NCBI RefSeq assembly: GCF_025359345.1
Contig: NZ_JANYGQ010000008.1
Span: forward strand, 1 to 64,000
Reading direction: 5' to 3'
DNA: 64,000 nt
Source of the DNA: Mucilaginibacter sp.
GTDB taxonomy: Bacteria > Bacteroidota > Bacteroidia > Sphingobacteriales > Sphingobacteriaceae
Shown: piece after piece, positions 53,395-61,641 of the stretch
Numbering within the stretch: the first letter of the stretch is position 1
How the letters are laid out: the number at the start of each line of letters is the position of its first letter
The notes under the pieces: generated by a model
What the model was told of the DNA's origin: nothing
What the model saw: only the letters and a program-made list of their open reading frames with translations
Databases searched by the model: none
Program-made: the position numbers and the translations under genes

Positions 53395-54024
53395 TTAATG
53401 GTGTCCGTGGCCACCGCCACCACCACCGTGTCCGCCACCGCCGGACGGTTTTCCACCGCCACCATGTCCGCCGCCGCCGTGAGGAGCACCGCCGCCACCG
53501 TGTCTGCCACCTCCATGAGGAGCACCGCCACCACCGTGGGGTCTTCCGCCGCCACCATGAGGTCTTCCTCCATGTATGTTATTATGGACATTACCACCGC
53601 GGAAATGCTCACTTCTGCCCGGCCTGTTTATAACCCTGGTATGGTAATGGTCGCGCACAATTGTACCGCCCGGTCTGCCACGAAAATGTTCATACGATCT
53701 GCGGTCGTGGCCAAAATAACGGTAGGCACGGGGCCTGTTAACAGCTACTTTGTAACCGGTAGAAATATTGTAAGATGCGTAGCGCGGCGGTAACGAAGGC
53801 CTGAATACCCAGCTGGGGCCGTCCAGATAAACATATTGATGTGTTGGTACATAGTAATAGGCTTCCACATCGGGTAAATAATAATAATTTACCGACGCAT
53901 ATTCCGGCGGAGGTGTCCATATCCCAATGCTTACACTGGCACTCACCTGCGCCTTTGTATCGGCACTGCTTACAGCCAGCAATATTAACGCCGCCAGCAA
54001 ACTAAAAATCGATTTCTTCATCAT
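53395..54024 (-). CDS. Exported Tyr/Pro-rich protein with Gly/His-rich tail
   Basis: A 209-aa protein with a signal peptide (MMKKSIFSLLAALILLAVSS, cut near TKAQ). Residues 30-95 are rich in Tyr, Pro and Trp (IGIWTPPPEYASVNYYYLPD, YYYVPTHQYVYLDGPSWVF), which resembles small YXWGXW-like or proline-rich envelope proteins. The region 95-145 is Arg/His rich. From about 145 the tail is a low-complexity GGGGHGGGG/PHGGGG series ending GHGHH. The His content suggests metal binding. The function is unknown. The repetitive tail is prone to length change. Confidence 0.75.
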   Translation of the reverse strand: MMKKSIFSLLAALILLAVSSADTKAQVSASVSIGIWTPPPEYASVNYYYLPDVEAYYYVPTHQYVYLDGPSWVFRPSLPPRYASYNISTGYKVAVNRPRAYRYFGHDRRSYEHFRGRPGGTIVRDHYHTRVINRPGRSEHFRGGNVHNNIHGGRPHGGGGRPHGGGGAPHGGGRHGGGGAPHGGGGHGGGGKPSGGGGHGGGGGGHGHH

Positions 54025-54121
54025 AGTTGTTATTTAAAATATAGAAGCCAAAACGCGTGCCGGTAATGTCAATTTTGTAAGCTATTTATCTAGCCGTTCG
54101 CTTTAATAACTAATAACTTTT

Positions 54122-54129
54122 TATATTTG
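54122..54129 (+). promoter_or_regulatory. -7 element TATATTTG of gatB
   Basis: A perfect TAnnTTTG match. It gives a transcription start near 54135 and a short leader of about 35 nt before the ATG at 54169. Confidence 0.5.
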
Positions 54130-54168
54130 GCGTCAATTACGGTTATACCACCGCCGCATTTATTTTAT

Positions 54169-55635
54169 ATGACAAGTTTTACAGCCGGGATAGGTGACAA
54201 ATACGAATTAGTTGTTGGGTTAGAGGTTCACGCACAATTATCCACTTTAAGTAAAGCATTTTCGCCGGATTCGGCAGCATTTGGCGCCGGTCCCAATGAG
54301 CATATCAGCGCCATTTCGCTGGGGCACCCCGGTACTTTACCAAAACTTAACAACAAGGCTGTTGAATATGCGGTAAAAATGGGTTTGGCCTGCAATTGCA
54401 CCATTAACCTGCGCAATACCTTTGCCCGCAAAAATTATTTTTATGCCGATCTGCCCAAAGGTTACCAGATAACGCAGGACCAGATGCCTATTTGCTTAGG
54501 TGGTTCGGTGTTGGTTAGGTTGGCCGAAGGGACAAAAAATATAGCTATCCACCATATCCACCTGGAAGAAGACGCAGGAAAAAGCATGCACGACCAGCAC
54601 CATGCGGATTCGCTGATCGATTTGAACAGGGCAGGGGTGCCACTGATTGAAATTGTTACCGAGCCCGATATGCGCAGCAGCGAAGAGGCCGGCCAGTTTT
54701 TAACCGAAATACGTAAGCTGGTACGTTATCTCGACGTTTGCGATGGCAATATGGAAGAGGGCAGCATGCGATGTGATGCCAACATATCCGTGAGGCTAAG
54801 AGGGCAAACAGCCTATGGCAACCGTTGCGAGGTAAAAAACTTAAACTCCATCCGCAACGTGCAGCGCGCCATTGAGCATGAGTTTGAGCGCCAGGTAAAC
54901 ATTATCGAAAACGGCGGTCACATCGATCAAAATACCTTGAACTTTAATGCAGATACCGGCGAAACTTCGGTGTTACGCTCAAAAGAAATGGCTAACGATT
55001 ACCGCTATTTCCCGGAACCCGACCTTACACCGCTGGCGTTAACCAAAGAATATTTAAATACCATACAAAGCAGCATGCCGGTTTTGCCGAATGCGCTCTA
55101 CACAAAATATACCGAACAACTTGGGCTATCTGATTACGATGCAGGCGTTATTACCGCCGATAAAGATGTTGCCTTGTATTTTGAGGCGTTAATTGCAAAA
55201 ACTGATAACTATAAATCGGCAGTTAATTGGCTGATGGGGGCTGTGAAATCATATTTAAATGATTCGGGCGTTGCTATTGGTGATTTCACATTGAAACCTG
55301 GAACTTTGGCCGGATTAATTCACCTGGTTGATTCGGGCAAGGTAAATAATACGGTAGCCGCGCAAAAACTATTCCCCGGGCTTATAAAAAACAGCGATAA
55401 AAATGCTGCGCAGCTGGCAACGGAAATGAACCTGTTAATAAGCGCCGATACCAATGATGTTGACCGCTTTATACAGGATGCTTTGGCAAAATACCCGGAT
55501 AAAGTGATAGAATATCAAAAAGGTAAAAAAGGCGTTTTAGGTTTGTTTATGGGCGAGATTATGAAAAGTTCGAAGGGGAAAATTGATCCGCAGAAAACTA
55601 ACCAGTTGTTGATTAAGGAGCTGGAGAGTAAGTAG
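54169..55635 (+). CDS. gatB: Aspartyl/glutamyl-tRNA amidotransferase subunit B
   Basis: GatB of the GatCAB complex, which converts misacylated Glu-tRNA-Gln (and Asp-tRNA-Asn) to the amide form. It has 488 aa. Seen: YELVVGLEVHAQL, KAFSPDSAAFGAGPNEHIS, HPGTLPKLNNKAVEYAVKMG, NYFYADLPKGYQITQDQMPI, IHHIHLEEDAGKSMH, DLNRAGVPLIEIVTEPDM and CEVKNLNSIRNVQRAI. A C-terminal YqeY-like helical domain (about 400-488) ends with VLGLFMGEIMKSSKGKIDP. The start at 54169 is preferred because the earlier TTG (54127) lies in the promoter element. gatA and gatC are not in the window. Confidence 0.97.
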   Translation: MTSFTAGIGDKYELVVGLEVHAQLSTLSKAFSPDSAAFGAGPNEHISAISLGHPGTLPKLNNKAVEYAVKMGLACNCTINLRNTFARKNYFYADLPKGYQITQDQMPICLGGSVLVRLAEGTKNIAIHHIHLEEDAGKSMHDQHHADSLIDLNRAGVPLIEIVTEPDMRSSEEAGQFLTEIRKLVRYLDVCDGNMEEGSMRCDANISVRLRGQTAYGNRCEVKNLNSIRNVQRAIEHEFERQVNIIENGGHIDQNTLNFNADTGETSVLRSKEMANDYRYFPEPDLTPLALTKEYLNTIQSSMPVLPNALYTKYTEQLGLSDYDAGVITADKDVALYFEALIAKTDNYKSAVNWLMGAVKSYLNDSGVAIGDFTLKPGTLAGLIHLVDSGKVNNTVAAQKLFPGLIKNSDKNAAQLATEMNLLISADTNDVDRFIQDALAKYPDKVIEYQKGKKGVLGLFMGEIMKSSKGKIDPQKTNQLLIKELESK

Positions 55636-55670
55636 AGATTAGAGGCTGGAGATTAGAGATTAGTTGTTAA
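55636..55670. repeat. Post-stop AGAGATTAG-family tract after gatB
   Basis: The units AGAGATTAGAGGCTGGAG and ATTAGAGATTAGTTG follow the gatB stop codon directly, with no spacer. A clear facing arm was not found, so this copy is a half element. Confidence 0.65.
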
Positions 55671-55777
55671 ATCGAAAATCAAATAGCTTCCGAATTTGTC
55701 GAAGTAAAAATAAAAAGTAGAGATAAAGCATATAGGCAACGCCTTGCTGTTAATCTCCGTATGTAAAGTATAAAAAA

Positions 55778-56932
55778 ATGAAAAAGCATTTAATTACCCT
55801 ATCCGTTATCCTGTTTTCGTTTGCCATTTATTCATGTAAAGACAAGGATGCATTTACTATTTCGGGCGAAATAAAAAACCCGGGCAGTGTTAAAAAAGTA
55901 TTCCTGTTGAAGGCCGATACAAACGTGGCCGTTATCGACTCAGCAAACCTTAGCGACGGTGGAAAATTTCAATTTAAAGAACACAGTCCTTATGCGGGTT
56001 TGTTTAAAATTCGCCTGGGTGGTGTGATGTTTGATTTGATTGCCAAAAATGGTGATGATATTACCTTTACAACCAGCCTTGCCGACAAGGCAAATGCTTA
56101 CCAGGTAACAGGTTCGGCAGAATCGGAAAAGATAAAGGAATTTAACCGCGTAAGTAACCAGTACAGCGAAAAACCAAATAAAGTAGCCAACGAGTTCCAG
56201 GAAAAAGCACAATCATTAGGTGACCACCCTACGCCAAAACAACAGGATTCGTTAGTTGCAATTTACAAACCGCAGCTGGCAAAATACATGGACGAATACA
56301 GTCTTGCCGTTTTGAAATTCGCCAACGATAACAAACAGTCGCTAGCCGGTTTTTATGCAATAAACGCTGTTGACTCCATTAAGTACGAATCTCAGATGGT
56401 AGCTTTTGCCGAATCTATAAAACCTTATTTTAAAGACAACCCGCTGGTGCAGCAATTTATCAACAGTAAAATGTCGCTGGCGCCTGTTACCATTGGCCAC
56501 AAAGCGCCTGATTTTACCGTGGGCGGACTTGATGGTAAACCTATAAAGCTTTCGGATTATAAGGGCAAATATGTAATGGTTGATTTCTGGGCATCATGGT
56601 GTGTTCCATGCCGCAACGAGAATCCAAATGTGGTAAAACAATACGCCATTTATAAACCACTGGGCCTTAATATACTGGGCATATCGCTCGACCAGGACAA
56701 AGGCAAATGGCAGCAGGCGGTAAATGCTGACAAGCTTAACTGGGCCCATGGCTCGGATTTAAAGAATTTTGAAGGACCGACTGAACGCCTGTATCATATT
56801 TTCCAAATCCCGACAAATTACATCATCAATCCTGATGGGATTATTGTTGCGAAGAACGTTTTTGGCGCCGACCTTGAAGAATTTTTAAATAAGACATTTA
56901 GCAAATCTCAACAAATCGTTAAAATAAAGTAA
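55778..56932 (+). CDS. TlpA/ResA-type thioredoxin-like lipoprotein with DUF4369 domain
   Basis: A 384-aa envelope protein. The lipobox is FAIYSC (C20), followed by KDKD. Residues 25-120 form a DUF4369 beta domain (TISGEIKNPGSVKKVFLLKA). A helical linker covers about 125-235, and the C-terminal thioredoxin-like domain about 245-384. The active site is WASWCVPC (C275 and C278), and the cis-Pro loop is FQIPTNYIINPDG. By family it reduces disulfides outside the cytosol, for example in cytochrome c maturation. It stands before a response regulator gene (82 nt), but the two need not be linked. Confidence 0.93.
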   Translation: MKKHLITLSVILFSFAIYSCKDKDAFTISGEIKNPGSVKKVFLLKADTNVAVIDSANLSDGGKFQFKEHSPYAGLFKIRLGGVMFDLIAKNGDDITFTTSLADKANAYQVTGSAESEKIKEFNRVSNQYSEKPNKVANEFQEKAQSLGDHPTPKQQDSLVAIYKPQLAKYMDEYSLAVLKFANDNKQSLAGFYAINAVDSIKYESQMVAFAESIKPYFKDNPLVQQFINSKMSLAPVTIGHKAPDFTVGGLDGKPIKLSDYKGKYVMVDFWASWCVPCRNENPNVVKQYAIYKPLGLNILGISLDQDKGKWQQAVNADKLNWAHGSDLKNFEGPTERLYHIFQIPTNYIINPDGIIVAKNVFGADLEEFLNKTFSKSQQIVKIK

Positions 56933-57014
56933 CATTTAACAATTTGTTAATGTAACTTTAACCATTACGTTCATTTGCGCGCCTACTTTTACGCAAAATT
57001 CAACTTTTACCTGT

Positions 57015-57707
57015 ATGAGTAGTTCTAACAAACAAAAAATTCTGATAGTTGACGATGAGCCCGATATATTAGAGCTTATTGAATATAATTTGAAAAAAGA
57101 GGGCTACCAGGTTTTCCTGGCGCGCAACGGCCAGGAAGCTGTTGCTGAAGCTAAACGTTCATTGCCGGACCTGATAGTGCTGGACATTATGATGCCTAAA
57201 ATGGACGGTATAGAAGCCTGCCGTATTATGCGCACCATGCCCGAGTTTAAAAATACCTTTATGGTGTTTCTAACTGCCCGCAGCGAGGAATATTCGGAAA
57301 TTGCCGGGTTTAATGTGGGCGCCGATGATTATATTGCAAAACCCATAAAGCCACGTGCGCTGGTTAGCCGTATAAACGCCATCCTGCGCCGTAACGCCCC
57401 GGCAGAAGACGTTACCGATAACAAACTTGAAATAGGCGACCTGGTGATCGACCGCGAAGCTTACCTGGTTTTCCAAAGAGGGAACAAAGTAGTTTTAGCT
57501 AAAAAAGAGTTTGAACTGCTATACCTGCTGGCCTCTAAACCCGGCAAAGTTTACACCCGCGAAGTTATCCTTAAAAACATCTGGGAAGATTCGGTAGTGG
57601 TTACCAACCGTACCATTGATGTGCATATCCGCAAACTGCGTGAAAAACTCGGCGACGATTGCGTATCCACAGTAAAAGGTGTTGGCTATAAGTTTGAAGC
57701 CAGGTAG
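57015..57707 (+). CDS. OmpR/PhoB-family response regulator
   Basis: A 230-aa regulator. The receiver domain (1-125) has IVDDEPDILELI, the phospho-acceptor D57 in LIVLDIMMPKMDG, T in FLTARSEE and K in YIAKPIKPRAL. The winged-helix DNA-binding domain (about 135-230) has LAKKEFELLYLLASKPGKVY, REVILKNIWEDS, RTIDVHIRKLREKLGD and VKGVGYKFEAR. No histidine kinase is adjacent, so its partner is encoded elsewhere. TACTTTTA at about 56984 is a possible -7 element. A strong terminator follows. Confidence 0.95.
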   Translation: MSSSNKQKILIVDDEPDILELIEYNLKKEGYQVFLARNGQEAVAEAKRSLPDLIVLDIMMPKMDGIEACRIMRTMPEFKNTFMVFLTARSEEYSEIAGFNVGADDYIAKPIKPRALVSRINAILRRNAPAEDVTDNKLEIGDLVIDREAYLVFQRGNKVVLAKKEFELLYLLASKPGKVYTREVILKNIWEDSVVVTNRTIDVHIRKLREKLGDDCVSTVKGVGYKFEAR

Positions 57708-57724
57708 CAAAAAAATCATAAAAT

Positions 57725-57757
57725 AAAACGGGCCGTACAAATTGTACGGCCCGTTTT
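57725..57757. terminator. Bidirectional terminator
   Basis: AAAACGGGCCGTACAA (57725-57740) and TTGTACGGCCCGTTTT (57742-57757) are perfect 16-base complements. It lies between the response regulator and the convergent histone-like gene. Confidence 0.9.
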
Positions 57758-57776
57758 GTTAATTAATACGCGCTGC

Positions 57777-58250
57777 TTAGTGCGTTAATGCTGCTTTCTT
57801 TTTTGTAGCAGTTATTTTGGCTTTTGCAGCAACTTTTTTAGCAGCGGCAGTTTCAGTTTTTGCTTTCGCAGTAACTGCTTTAACTTTAGTGTCGGCCTGG
57901 GCCTTTACGTCGGCGACTGCTTTTTTAGCTTTTACAGTTTCGTCCTTTGCTTTGGCGGTTGCGGCTTTAACTTTGGTAGCAGCTTCTGCTTTTACCTTTG
58001 CCACAGTTGATTTGGCTTGGATAGTAACGTCGGCAGCTTTGTTGGCGACAGTACGTTTGGTTGCGGTGACTTTACGTGTTGCAGTTGCTTTTTTTGCAGT
58101 TACGGCTTTTTTAACGTCGTCAAATTTATCTTCGGCTGCATCTTTTATATCTTCGGCTTTTTCTTTGGTACCATCCCAAAACTCTTCAATTGTTTCTTTT
58201 ACCCGTTCGAAAAATCCCTTTTCTTCAGGTCCGGTTGAATTTGTACTCAT
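57777..58250 (-). CDS. Ala/Lys-rich histone H1-like protein
   Basis: A 157-aa protein. The acidic N-terminal part (about 1-50, FFERVKETIEEFWDGTKEKA, EDIKDAAEDKFDDVKK) is amphipathic and resembles YtxH/LEA-type helices. From about residue 48 it is low-complexity Ala/Lys/Thr/Val (KKATATRKVTATKRT, KVKAATAKAKDETVKAKKAV), like bacterial histone H1-type nucleoid proteins (HctA/AlgP-like tails). Very basic tails of this kind bind DNA without sequence preference. LEA-like stress protection is the other possibility. The repetitive coding sequence favours length variation. Confidence 0.75.
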   Translation of the reverse strand: MSTNSTGPEEKGFFERVKETIEEFWDGTKEKAEDIKDAAEDKFDDVKKAVTAKKATATRKVTATKRTVANKAADVTIQAKSTVAKVKAEAATKVKAATAKAKDETVKAKKAVADVKAQADTKVKAVTAKAKTETAAAKKVAAKAKITATKKKAALTH

Positions 58251-58528
58251 TTTTATTTTTATGGTTAGATGTGTTTAACCAGCATAAACAAATACTATTC
58301 CAACAAGGCTTAACTTGAGGCCCAGCTAATTTTTGCGGTATTACAGGTTGAATATTGTCTATTATTTTGGTCATTTATGGTGGCATTTATTCCTTTTTAA
58401 TTGAAAAAAAATGTGGCAGTCTTTACTTTTGGTAACTTTTTTCCTGTCATATTTTTAAGAAAAATAGTCTGAAAAATTTCACTATTTAATTCAAAATAAT
58501 AAATCTAACTTTAACGAAACTTAATTTT
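58251..58528. other. Upstream region of the fimbrillin-like cluster
   Basis: AT-rich gap of 278 nt without a gene. The last 30 bases (TAACGAAACTTAATTTT before the ATG) are nearly repeated before the third gene of the cluster at about 60595-60612. Confidence 0.5.
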
Positions 58529-59449
58529 ATGAAAAAAGCCATACTCCTGTTGTTGGTGGCCGTTGCGTTCTGCAGTTCGTGTAAAAAAGACCAGAAAAAA
58601 GGGCCTGCTACGCCACCTAAAACTTACAAGGTGAATTTTAATGTATCTGATTTTACGCAGATACTTGTAGGCCAGTCGACAAACACCCCGCATACCGATG
58701 GTTTAAAAACCAATACTACGCCGCCATTGTCATCGTATATTGATGTTTTGTATTATTATGTGATTAATTCAAACAACACGCTAGTACGATCGCTCGAGCA
58801 GCTATCAGATGCATCCAATTTTGGAACCATAGCTGACGAGTTGCCCGCTGGCAGTTATACAATTATTTTTGCCGCCGGGAAGACCGGACTAAACGCGGGC
58901 GCATTTGAGACTTTAGACCAGGCATACCTAAAAGGTTATGGCACCGGTACACCCGCACTTCCATGGAAGGATACTTTTTTCAAGAAATTTACAATAACCG
59001 TTACTGCGGCCGGTGTCAATCAAAGTGTAAGCCTCGACAGGATAGTTAGTCAATTGACCCTTAATATAGAGGATGCTATCCCCGCTAATGCACATAGTAT
59101 TGAAATAACTGCCCGCACATATTTAGAATATTCCTTTCTTACCGCGGGGCCTTATCCAACACCGCCAACGGACAACTTCGTAAGTACTTTTATTATCCCA
59201 GCCTCGGCGATAGGGACGACGAATTATAAGGTGAGTTTAATAACATTAAATACCACTGACCCGTCGTCCGTAAAAATAGTTTGCAAAGACGCCAGCGGTA
59301 ATATTTTAGCATCTACCATTGTAAACAATGTAATTATGCATCCCAATACACAAACCATATTAAGCGGGCAGCTATTTGCAACAAACAGTCAATTTAACCT
59401 GACTGCAAACGCAAAATGGGATCCTGCAACAATAAATATTTCCTTTTAA
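58529..59449 (+). CDS. Fimbrillin-like (FimB/Mfa2-type) lipoprotein A1
   Basis: A 306-aa lipoprotein with lipobox FCSSC (C18) followed by KKDQ. After a short linker comes a beta-sandwich typical of fimbrillin-like proteins: TYKVNFNVSDFTQI, YIDVLYYYVINSNNTLVRSL, FGTIADELPAGSYTIIFAAG. A second beta domain has VNQSVSLDRIVSQLTLNIED and IVNNVIMHPNTQTILSGQLF. It is the first of four related genes in the order A1, B1, A2, B2, and A2 at 60613 is its closest relative in the window. These proteins usually act as surface anchors or subunits of fimbriae. The family name is moderately certain. Confidence 0.7.
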   Translation: MKKAILLLLVAVAFCSSCKKDQKKGPATPPKTYKVNFNVSDFTQILVGQSTNTPHTDGLKTNTTPPLSSYIDVLYYYVINSNNTLVRSLEQLSDASNFGTIADELPAGSYTIIFAAGKTGLNAGAFETLDQAYLKGYGTGTPALPWKDTFFKKFTITVTAAGVNQSVSLDRIVSQLTLNIEDAIPANAHSIEITARTYLEYSFLTAGPYPTPPTDNFVSTFIIPASAIGTTNYKVSLITLNTTDPSSVKIVCKDASGNILASTIVNNVIMHPNTQTILSGQLFATNSQFNLTANAKWDPATINISF

Positions 59450-59458
59450 ATTAAAGCA

Positions 59459-60352
59459 ATGAGAAAAATATTATCAGTTTTAATTACAGCAAGCGTTGTA
59501 TTAACAGCATGTAAAAAAGACCACCATATTAATGTTGTAACCGGGAACGATTTACAGAAAGTTACTTTTCAAGTTGGTTTTTCGCAGGTTACAGGAGGCT
59601 TTGAAACAAATTCACTAAAGGTAAACGCCGTCGATACGTCAATTACCAATAATATAGAAGTTTTGTACTATATGGTTTTTGACTCGAACGGAAAAAGCCT
59701 GCATACCGTTAAACAGGTAAATACAGATGCAGGCTTTGGATCTTATACCGACAATTTACATCCTGGTACCTATACGGTTGCTATCGCTGGCGGGAAAACC
59801 GGGTTAAGTACCACCGCGGCCGATTTAACAGCGCAGACGCTATCCTATGTCCCTTTTGCCGGTAAAGATTTATTTTTTAATAAAATAACACTGGTTGTTA
59901 CAACTACCGCCTCAACGCAGACGGTTAACTTGCAGCGGGTAACTTCCAAATTGCAAACAATTATCAAAGATGCGATACCTTCAAATGTCGTTTCAATGCA
60001 GATGGTACTTCAATATCCAAATACAAAATTTGCCGTGGGTACCGCAACCGGGTACGATGTCAATGTACCGGCACCCCGTAAATACACCTTTGCTATACCT
60101 GCGGCAACCAGAGGAACGATAAATTATACGATGACAACAGATTTGTTTTTCTCGCAGGGTTCGGTATCGGTATTTCTTAAAGCTTTTGACAGCAATAATG
60201 TGATTGTTTCACAGAAAACCGTTGTTGCAACAACCGGGCAGAATAAAATAACTATTTTATCGGGTAACTTATTTGGCGGCTCTGGAGGCTCTGGCGGCGG
60301 CTTTGTAATAGGCGTGCCTGGATGGAATGCACCGGTAACTCAGACTTTTTAA
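59459..60352 (+). CDS. Fimbrillin-like (FimB/Mfa2-type) lipoprotein B1
   Basis: A 297-aa lipoprotein, lipobox VLTAC (C18) then KKDH. The core repeats the family plan: KVTFQVGFSQVTGGFETNSL, DTSITNNIEVLYYMVFDSNG, FGSYTDNLHPGTYTVAIAGG, QTVNLQRVTSKLQTIIKD, KITILSGNLFGG. A short Gly/Ser linker (GGSGGSGGG) precedes the last strand. It is 9 nt after A1, so the two are in one operon. The best match in the window is B2 at 61642, with which it shares VGFSQ, DTSxTN and FGSYTDNL. Confidence 0.7.
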   Translation: MRKILSVLITASVVLTACKKDHHINVVTGNDLQKVTFQVGFSQVTGGFETNSLKVNAVDTSITNNIEVLYYMVFDSNGKSLHTVKQVNTDAGFGSYTDNLHPGTYTVAIAGGKTGLSTTAADLTAQTLSYVPFAGKDLFFNKITLVVTTTASTQTVNLQRVTSKLQTIIKDAIPSNVVSMQMVLQYPNTKFAVGTATGYDVNVPAPRKYTFAIPAATRGTINYTMTTDLFFSQGSVSVFLKAFDSNNVIVSQKTVVATTGQNKITILSGNLFGGSGGSGGGFVIGVPGWNAPVTQTF

Positions 60353-60612
60353 TTGATTTTGGAAATTCCGACAAAATAAGTGCAGTATAACGTGATATCC
60401 CAGTGGAACTATTTCTCAAACCACGGCCGTGTCCATAGGTTGGTAAGCATTGAAATTGAAGGCCTGATTAATAATCGGTACAAAGAACATTGAAAAGCGA
60501 TATTGTAGGGTTTGCCAAGTTGTTTTGCGACACATACTTAGAATGTTTTAATTAATGTGTTGTTCTATAGTATTTAGTCCAATAATATTTATAACTAACG
60601 AAACTTATTTTT
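60353..60612. other. Gap inside the fimbrillin-like cluster with a 37-codon remnant-like frame
   Basis: Between B1 and A2. A frame from GTG 60380 to TGA 60493 reads VQYNVISQWNYFSNHGRVHR, then LVSIEIEGLINNRYKEH. It is unusually protein-like but has no start context and no partner, so it may be the remnant of an older gene. The last 20 bases repeat the A1 leader (TAACGAAACTTATTTTT). Confidence 0.4.
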
Positions 60613-61575
60613 ATGAAAAAAGCCATACTTCTCTTGTTGATGGCCCCGGTGATCTTTTTTTCGTGCAAAAAAGATCATAATAAAACTCCGGTTCGGGATA
60701 CAAAAACATACAATGTGAATTTAAACATTGATGGGGCGACATCGGAGGTTACCAATTCATCGGGCGGAAAAATACACGTCAATGGTTTGCAGCCTGATTC
60801 GGTTCCGATAAGCAGCTATTTGAAAATGTTGTACTATCATATATTTGACAGCAATGGCACTGAAATTAACCATATTGTACAGGATTCAACAGCTGCGAAT
60901 TTTGGCGTTATTTCAGATAATCTGCCTGCAGGTACGTATAGAGTAATCATTACTGCCGGTATGCGAAACCTGGTTGCAATTGTTAGAGATGATGGAGTTG
61001 TTGGAACAGCGGACGATAACTTAACCGCATTTCAAAAAACCAAAGCCTATTATGATCCAAAATTACCGGTGGGGACACAACCTCAACTTGGAATATGGGA
61101 TGATACCTTTTCCAGTACTTTTCCGATAACGGTATCTGCAAGTGGTGTTAATCAACAGGTCCTCCTTAACAGAATCGTCGGGCAACTTGAAATAAAGTTA
61201 CTCGATCAAATACCTGCAAATGCAGCTAAAATCTATATCGAAATAGAGAGCGACGAGTTTTTCTATAATCTTAACACAAATTTGCCAGAAGGGCCAACGA
61301 AAGAAACCATGCTGGATGTAATCCCCACAGCAGCAAAAGGGCACGCCAACTACAAAATTGACAGAATAATAGGCAATACGACTACGCCATTTAAAGTTAC
61401 CATCTTCTGTTTAGACGCGGGCCTAAACCCGCTCGGGCTGGTGACTGTCGATAATGTAATTTGCCAAAAGAATAAAAGGACTGTTTTAAGCGGCAACTTG
61501 TTTAGCGGCAATAGTGGGATTACTATCACACTTGAACCCCTTAATCCTACCATAATCACAGTGCCTTTTTTTTAA
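60613..61575 (+). CDS. Fimbrillin-like (FimB/Mfa2-type) lipoprotein A2
   Basis: A 320-aa lipoprotein, lipobox VIFFSC (C18) then KKDH. The first nine residues (MKKAILLLL) equal those of A1. The core then follows A1 in order: TYNVNLNIDGATSE, YLKMLYYHIFDSNGTEI, FGVISDNLPAGTYRVIITAG, VNQQVLLNRIVGQLEIKLLD, TVDNVICQKNKRTVLSGNLF. Compared with A1 it carries an extra loop (VRDDGVVGTADDNLT, about 125-140). The upstream leader is also shared with A1. This supports duplication of an A-B gene pair. Confidence 0.7.
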   Translation: MKKAILLLLMAPVIFFSCKKDHNKTPVRDTKTYNVNLNIDGATSEVTNSSGGKIHVNGLQPDSVPISSYLKMLYYHIFDSNGTEINHIVQDSTAANFGVISDNLPAGTYRVIITAGMRNLVAIVRDDGVVGTADDNLTAFQKTKAYYDPKLPVGTQPQLGIWDDTFSSTFPITVSASGVNQQVLLNRIVGQLEIKLLDQIPANAAKIYIEIESDEFFYNLNTNLPEGPTKETMLDVIPTAAKGHANYKIDRIIGNTTTPFKVTIFCLDAGLNPLGLVTVDNVICQKNKRTVLSGNLFSGNSGITITLEPLNPTIITVPFF

Positions 61576-61641
61576 TTATGTAATTAGTTTGCCTCATAAA
61601 CAATGAACAGGAGTAACAAAACGTGCTTTAAATATAAAAAA

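Noticed and set aside
53398..53793. Plus-strand frame opposite the Gly/His-rich gene
   Set aside because: Ser/Thr/Ala-rich low complexity produced by the complement of GGN and CAY codons, with no signal peptide or start context.
57817..58278. Plus-strand frame of 153 codons opposite the histone-like gene
   Set aside because: Its Ala/Val/Phe-rich translation is the mirror of the Ala/Lys codons on the other strand. The minus-strand gene has the better start and composition.
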